From the NCBI GenBank assembly GCA_005223375.1, contig RXOD01005756.1, positions 1 to 12,633 of the forward strand: DNA of 12,633 nt, written 5' to 3'. The stretch is from Amoebophrya sp. AT5.2 (Eukaryota; Sar; Dinophyceae; Syndiniales; Amoebophryaceae). Below the pieces are notes generated by a model. It saw only the letters and a list, made by a program, of their open reading frames with translations. It searched no databases and had not been told where the DNA came from. Both the position numbers and the translations under genes were made by a program. Of this stretch, positions 8,101-12,633 are shown piece after piece. Each line of letters begins with the position of its first letter. Position 1 is the stretch's first letter.

Positions 8101-9259
8101 GGGCCGTATTCCTCGTATTCCCCGTATTCCCGTATTCCGTATAGAATTCCGGGCGCTCAGATTTCCTTTAATACTACAACTCAAGAATCGTAAAATAAAA
8201 GGCTACACTACGCTGTGTGGTGACGACGGATCATCTGAATCGATTCTCATTCTTAAGTACAGTAAGGTATCGATAGGGGACGGACGAGACACTTCCTGGC
8301 GACCGGGGAACGAAGCTACTGATGATGATGAAACTAAATCGACGAATAAGCACCTGAAACATCCGTGCGCGTGCGCTCTTGTCGCTGCGGCCTGCGCGGA
8401 AGCCCCCGGTTGATGGCAGCCATTTGGTGTCTTTCACGGCCTGAATCTTCGTGTTTGTGCCTGGCAGCACCTCGAACTTATGCACTGCCTTGATCAAAAG
8501 CTTCCCATCCTCGGTGTCCACAAAAGCGTACCTTTGAAGGAGGACGACGACGACGAGGAAATAATGATAATCGAAAAATGGCAAAACAAATGAAACCACG
8601 ACGCAGCAATTTATTTATTTTTATGGTTATGCCGTCTACTCCATCTAGTTCTAACAGGTAAAAGGTACTACCGTCTCTTTTTGTCGTTGGAGGCTTTGAG
8701 CATGGCGACGAAGTCGGCATAGGAGCTGATCCCGCAAGACTGTCGGCAGATTTCGAACAGGTCGATCACCTCGACCTGCTTCTGCTCGTCCATCCTTATC
8801 CGCGCCTCCTCCCCCCCGTGCCGCAAGATGTAGGAAACGATCTTGCTCACCTGTGGTTTAGTTAGAGGTGGACCTAGACTTTAGTTTATTGAAATGATCG
8901 CTCAGGCTCACCTGGTGCGGCTGCGCTGTTTATTGAAACGATCCTACGCACACGGTCACCTGCCGCTGGTGGCGATGCTACGAATACGACCATGGCCGCG
9001 GACCATCGGCAGTCGTGCAGCCCAGCGTATCGGTAGAGATCCGTGGTACTTCAATCATTCGGTAAAAAAATGAAAATTCCAGCACGCTTTGATTTTTAGT
9101 ACGTACCTGTTTCAACAGGTCGTCGGAATCTCTGAACTTGATTTTCCGCATGAAATCGTACTCCATGTTGTTGCCGAAGTATACGCTGTTTTTGAAGTAC
9201 ACCCGGTTTGCTACCACCGAGGGCAGCTCCTCGAAATCAACTGGTTTCTCCGCCATCAT
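5157..9259 (-). CDS. KptA/Tpt1 N-domain + SH3-like + low-complexity protein, eight exons
   Basis: Exons: 9259-9107, 8850-8672, 8531-8354, 7637-7491, 7285-6237, 5856-5753, 5622-5485 and 5359-5157. Every phase matches and the product is 716 residues ending at TAG. Residues 1-51 are unassigned. Residues 52-135 resemble the N-terminal winged-helix domain of tRNA 2'-phosphotransferase: VSKIVSYILRHGGEE carries the Arg-His of the LRH motif, and NDKKRRYAFVDTEDGKLLI matches the ndKqRf..dG segment. The catalytic RAxQGH motif is replaced by KAVHKF and the ADP-ribosyltransferase fold is absent, so transferase activity is unlikely and RNA binding is inferred. Residues about 174-235 look like an SH3-like barrel (MVIVRKGMNLDSGQVGCLQR ... 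CGWVTQ), split by intron 4. The rest is disordered: Gly/Asn/Tyr/Ser-rich with RGG-like patches, then Lys/Gly/Asp-rich, reminiscent of condensate-forming RNA-binding proteins. The first ATG is preferred; GTG at 9307 lies upstream in frame. Confidence 0.85.
6137..6236 (-). other. Intron-5 read-through tail with A13 tract
   Basis: If intron 5 of the KptA-N gene is retained, the frame runs past the donor GTACAG at 6236 for 33 further codons to TGA at 6137. On the way it passes AATAAA and a genomic run of 13 A on the coding strand. Splicing is preferred: it joins TG|G into Trp and enters exons of matching composition. The A-run could also cause internal priming of oligo-dT cDNA and produce false 3' ends. 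Confidence 0.4.
7638..8353 (-). repeat. Long intron 3 of the KptA-N gene with GTATTC repeats
   Basis: 716 nt, donor CAG|GTGCTT and acceptor CAG|GTGCTC, so CAGGTGCT is present at both junctions. Inside are a 16-nt near-identical direct repeat, TTCGGYGCCCGTATTC (7730-7745 and 8066-8081), and four more CGTATTC copies at 8105-8137. A 19-nt perfect palindrome with a one-base centre (7745-7763, arms CCCCGTATG) is also present, as is a 13-mer CCAAAGCGAAGCC (8031-8043). That 13-mer also occurs at 2027-2039, in another gene's intron. No coding content is credible. Confidence 0.7.
8834..8962 (-). repeat. Triplicated acceptor/exon-2 boundary of the KptA-N gene
   Basis: The real acceptor and exon start (CAGGTGAGCAAGATCGTTTC, minus 8853-8834) is preceded in intron 1 by two related copies. 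These are CAGGTGAGC...GATCATTTCAATAAAC (8914-8884) and CAGGTGACC...GATCGTTTCAATAAAC (8962-8928). The two intronic copies share ATTTCAATAAAC-type tails that the exon copy lacks. This looks like tandem duplication of the junction followed by decay. Confidence 0.6.
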
Positions 9260-9999
9260 GTTGATTGCTGATTTCACACGACGAAGTAGAGCGGGGCTGC
9301 GGATCACTCGGACGATTCCCGCGCCTTGGGCCCGCCTTGTCGCCTATTGCGACTAGGAATCTGGATCAAGAGTCGATCGATCGAGAGGCGATCAGGAGAA
9401 CCGACCGAAGGTAGGCTACGGCCACCTTGTAGGCGCAATCGGAACCGGAAGAAGAGCAACGAGAGCCGCTTGCGAATTCTACGTCCCGGACCTTCACTCC
9501 TCCGTCAGACTCGCAACGCCGACAAGCGAGAGCGGCTCCGATTGAATGTTGAAGGGACGCAGACCGATGGATTGATCGTTGTTCACCAAGTGTAGAGACC
9601 CCCTCCTCGCCTGGCTTCGAAGGAGAGTCCTGCTCGAAGTTCTGGCTCCCCGGTTTTCTGGTGAGGACCGGTGCCGGTGGCCTCGCTCGCTATCACTGCT
9701 GGAGCGGCCGTCGTCGTCTGCGTTTCGCGCTTCGCCTTCGTCGGCGACGCAATCGCTTTCTTCGGGCGTGCCCCCCGCCGTCGTGGTTGTAAAATTAGCA
9801 CGCGCTACCAAGGTACCCAAATGCTTTTTCTTTCGGTATGCCCTCTCGTCCAGGCTAGTAGGCAGAAAAATATTTGCTTTTTGTTTTTCTCATGATCCTC
9901 GCTCTACATACAAAATTCATTGGAGTTTTTCAAGACCGCTAGCGGAATCCGCTGTGTCGTGGCACTGTCGTCGCTGACTGTGACTCTGACATGCTGGTA
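9260..9999. other. Intergenic stretch between the MIT and KptA-N genes, left part
   Basis: No gene with a recognisable product is seen. On the minus strand, 9798-9583 has two competing open frames with coding-like, disordered composition. One contains KKAIASPTKAKRETQ and ends GGGLYTW; the other is rich in Asp, Ser and Arg. Either could be a terminal exon, but no start, donor or domain supports a choice. The segment 9260-9490 reads as 5' UTR or promoter; GAAATCAG at about 9266 on the minus strand could be a leader acceptor. Confidence 0.35.
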
Positions 10000-10024
10000 C
10001 TAGCATCTTGTCGAGTAAGAGTCA
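9981..10024. repeat. Nested imperfect hairpin
   Basis: Outer arms TGACTCT (9981-9987) and AGAGTCA (10018-10024) enclose an inner GACATGCT / AGCAT..GTC pairing around a GGTACT loop. It overlaps the stop of the weak ORF 10380-10000. It could be an RNA structure or a remnant of an inverted repeat. Confidence 0.45.
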
Positions 10025-10380
10025 GTGTTCGCAATAGCTGGATCGAGCCGGACAAGATGAATTGACGACGACGCCGCGCGTCTCCGGAAGAGCACAGAAG
10101 CAGAAAGAAGTGTGAAATGTGGTCCAGATGCAGATGCTGAAGAACCAACTTCTGGAGCAGCGGAGCATCCTTCTATTCGAAAAGATCTTTCAATTGTTCT
10201 CGAAATCGATTCGGCAACGGGAAAGGCGCACAAGATATGAAAGGCTGACATTTCATCTCGTCGAGTCGTGATCTGGTTGCATAGAATTCTGTTTCCACCG
10301 AACAGTCTGTAGGAAAGCTTCAAAATTGTGCCAGCAGAAACAGAATCGGGCAGGTCGTGGTCGGGGAATTCGAATTCCAT
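10000..10380 (-). CDS. Weak 126-codon ORF between two genes
   Basis: ATG 10380 opens MEFEFPDHDLPDSVSAG and continues without introns to TAG at 10000, starting 43 nt past the MIT gene's stop. The first third (TILKLSYRLFGGNRILC) could be folded; the rest is Ser/Ala/Arg-rich with no domain. Its codons are less biased to G/C-ending than those of the confident exons. It may be a 3' UTR frame, an upstream exon or a small gene. Confidence 0.22.
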   Translation of the reverse strand: MEFEFPDHDLPDSVSAGTILKLSYRLFGGNRILCNQITTRRDEMSAFHILCAFPVAESISRTIERSFRIEGCSAAPEVGSSASASGPHFTLLSASVLFRRRAASSSIHLVRLDPAIANTDSYSTRC

Positions 10381-10422
10381 GTTGATTAGTATAAACTTAG
10401 TAGATCTCAAAACAAATCGTCT

Positions 10423-12633
10423 TCAACGGATCCTTCTCACGCGCACGTCCAAGGGCGGTTTTACCCCTGCCGTCTTCGACGGCGGCTTCACCCCGCGGCG
10501 TTGGGCCTCCTCGGCCGATATTTTCTGTACAACATTGGAGGCCGTGCCCGGTCGCTTCTGTAGCTGCAGGTTACGATGCGCGGGAAAGTAGTTCAGCGGC
10601 ACCAACTTACTGCTCGGATCCTCAATTGGAGTCAACGGCTCGCCCGAAATGAGCCTGCGAATGTGGATTTAGAGGTGGAGGAAAGCAATAAGGTCGTCAA
10701 CAACGAGCCTCATCCTTGTCCTTATGTCGACGGCCCCAAGAACCATCGTAGTTCTACTAACTGCTTCCTCTCAACAAATATGATTGATCATCTTGAAGGC
10801 CACCAATGTAGTATGCAAGAAAACGAGTAAAAGACGTCCGACATAGGAATGTACTGCTTCAGTTCTTTCAACCGCTTTGCGCAGTCTTCGGCTTTCTCCA
10901 GGCAGGATTTGCCGAGAGCGCCCAACGCGACCTCCGGCGCTGTTCTGAGGAGTGCCACGGCCTCCAACGCGTCTTCGTACTGTTGGATCGCTTCAATGCA
11001 ATCCCCCTCCCCGTTCCTGTCCGCTTTCCGCGCCTCTCGACTGGCCGCGATGAAGGCAGTGACCGCGGTTCTGATACCACAGCAGGAACCTCCTCCTGTG
11101 CCGGCGCCTGTTGACGAGGTGGAATCACTGCTACTGGCGCTGGAGAGGATGGCCATGTTCCTGGGGCGAAATTTCGTCCGCGTGCGCGGACTGTGTTGCC
11201 GTGGGGCGGGCGGAAACTGGGCGGTTTGATGGGTGAGCAACAAATCGTCGTCATCGTCAGGTTTCGGATTTAATATTTTTGATACCCCCGCCCGATGCTG
11301 GGCGTTCCTCGGGGGCTGCGAGTCTACTTTCGCGCTGGTAGAGGTGGCGCCAGTGCCTCGATCGGACAGCAGGGGTCCGTCGCCCGCGGACGCAGACGTG
11401 GATGCCGTTTCTTCGTTCTCTACTCCCGGCGGCAACAACGCTTCCTGTGCAAGCTTCCTTGCTGCGGCAGCCTTCTCCTGAGCGCTCGGGGGACGCGGCG
11501 CGGTCGCGCTTTCCGTGGTACAACGGGGGCGGCCAACGCGTTTCTGGATGTCGGGCTGTTCCAGTCGCCTCCTCGCGGAGAGCTGCTCCAACGGAATGGC
11601 CTCGAGTTTATGTCGACTCCGATTCATCTCCAAAGCCAGTGGGGCGCCCGCGCGGGCGCCTTCTCGTGGCGAGTTGTGAGAACTTCTCTGAGCAGCAACT
11701 ACTGGAGTCGGATCGGCGGGGCGGGCCGCACCTTCCTCGTCGCTGGTGTTTGCCTCGTCCTCCCCCCCTGAGCTGCTCGACGCTGCGTCGCCATATATCC
11801 GCCGCCGCAGCGCATCGTCGTCCTCGGAATCGTCATCGTCATCTTCGCCAGCGCCGTCTTTTGTGTCTCCATCTTCGTCTCCTGCGTCGACGTCGTCGCC
11901 CCTATCAGCCTCTTCCTGAAGATGTCCACCATCGTCCAGCTCTACTTTTCCTGACGCATTATGACGCGCGTCTGCACCAGTGGCGCCCTGCAGATCATGT
12001 ACCAGATCACCACCGCATGCTGCAGCGGGAGCGGCCGTAATTGGTGATGGACTAGGAGTAAGAGTAACTCCTACTCCATCAAGTCCAACTAGGACTAGCT
12101 TCTCGGAGGTTGCTGTTGCACTCCCTGTTGTAGATGGCGCATTGGGGGATGAAATGGATGACGCCGGTTTCTTCGCGGATGATGAAGATGCGCCGGAGGT
12201 GGAGGTGGAAGACCGAGCACTACTACCTCCGGAGTTCTTCTTGCAGTTGGCTGGAGGAGCTGCGGCCGCGGCGAGGTTATTGTTCGGATTCTGATTCAGC
12301 GGTTTGTCCAGTCCTAGCGGCTGCTGGAGTTTATTTGCTGGCCCCACTTTCTTGCTCGGCGAGTTGGATTTTCGCCGCGGAAGTGGTTGATCCTCGCTGA
12401 ACTGCACCCGCTTCTGGACTTCCCGCCGCGCGCTCTTCAGGTGTGCAATGCGGCTTTGCAGCCGAGCGACTTCGTCCTGTGTGTTGTTGACGAAACAAAG
12501 AACAGTAGAAGACAGAGTGAAAGGAAGACTTCTAAGCACGCAGATCGGACGATCGCAGGTTGCACTTGCAAAAAACAAAAAGCAGGAAGATGAACCTCTG
12601 CGGCAGCTCTTTGGTCCGCGGCGCCGGCTCGGG
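10423..12633 (-). CDS. MIT-domain protein with coiled coil and acidic linker, 5' partial
   Basis: Visible exons: 12633-12596 (open upstream), 12476-10855 and 10654-10423, ending at TGA; about 629 residues are visible. Introns are 12595-12477 (GTTCAT...CACACAG, phase 0) and 10854-10655 (GTACAT...TTCGCAG, phase 2). Order: a coiled coil from the first exon into DEVARLQSRIAHLKSARREV; a Ser/Ala/Pro-rich disordered region; an acidic run (GEDDDDDSEDDD); more disordered sequence. A three-helix MIT-like domain follows at about visible residues 481-555 (ADRNGEGDCIEAIQQYEDAL, then EKAEDCAKRLKELKQ). The tail contains ISGEPLTPIEDPSSKLVP and a basic end (VRVRRIR). MIT domains bind ESCRT-III tails or microtubule-linked partners, so a trafficking role is likely but unproven. 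No ATPase or protease domain is visible here; one could lie upstream. Confidence 0.8.

Noticed and set aside
9260..9307. GTG start adding 16 residues to the KptA-N protein
   Set aside because: Nuclear genes rarely start at GTG, and two ATGs in tandem stand at 9259 and 9256.
12477..12578. N-terminal extension of the MIT protein starting at a non-ATG codon (12578)
   Set aside because: This segment is better read as an intron (GTTCAT...CACACAG). Splicing to 12633-12596 extends the coiled coil in phase.
1..12633. Dinoflagellate spliced-leader relicts, tRNA or rRNA genes
   Set aside because: I looked for the leader core (TTTTGGCTCAAG) and for tRNA-like arms by eye and saw none.

Overview
This is nuclear DNA of a protist with intron-rich genes. 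It shows no bacterial operon, tRNA, rRNA or CRISPR signal. All the larger genes lie head to tail on the minus strand. They are interrupted by introns of about 120-720 nt whose donors are often GTAC-type and whose acceptors are nearly always AG followed by G. Several introns look like transposon-derived introners with terminal inverted repeats (TIRs). One-directional genes, AG|G acceptors, non-canonical donors and introners together suggest an alveolate of the dinoflagellate lineage, possibly a Syndiniales parasite such as Amoebophrya. That placement is an inference at roughly even odds; no spliced-leader sequence was found.

Layout, right to left in the direction of transcription: (1) 12633-10423, a MIT-domain protein with a coiled coil and a long acidic disordered region, its 5' end beyond the window. 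(2) 10422-9260, an intergenic stretch with one weak ORF and a hairpin. (3) 9259-5157, an eight-exon gene whose frame closes through all seven introns. It encodes 716 residues: the N-terminal RNA-binding domain of the Tpt1/KptA tRNA 2'-phosphotransferase family, an SH3-like barrel, then a long Gly/Asn/Tyr/Ser-rich and Lys/Gly-rich tail, with no phosphotransferase catalytic domain. (4) 4972-3463, a mixed region with a possible two-exon secreted Cys-containing protein (minus), a possible tail-anchored microprotein (plus), a signal-peptide-like ORF (plus) and a GAA-type microsatellite. (5) 3462-1582, a three-exon gene of unknown function; both introns have inverted ends. (6) 1513-1, a WW-domain gene running off the left edge. 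Its intron is a 535-bp element with perfect 13-bp TIRs and a perfect 5-bp target-site duplication. A spliced plus-strand ORF (1132-1513) overlaps its 5' part.

No pathway links the genes. The KptA-N/SH3/low-complexity protein looks RNA-related and the MIT protein may act in membrane or microtubule traffic. The most interesting content is the introns: element-like structure, repeated splice-junction motifs and shared GTATT-type repeats.
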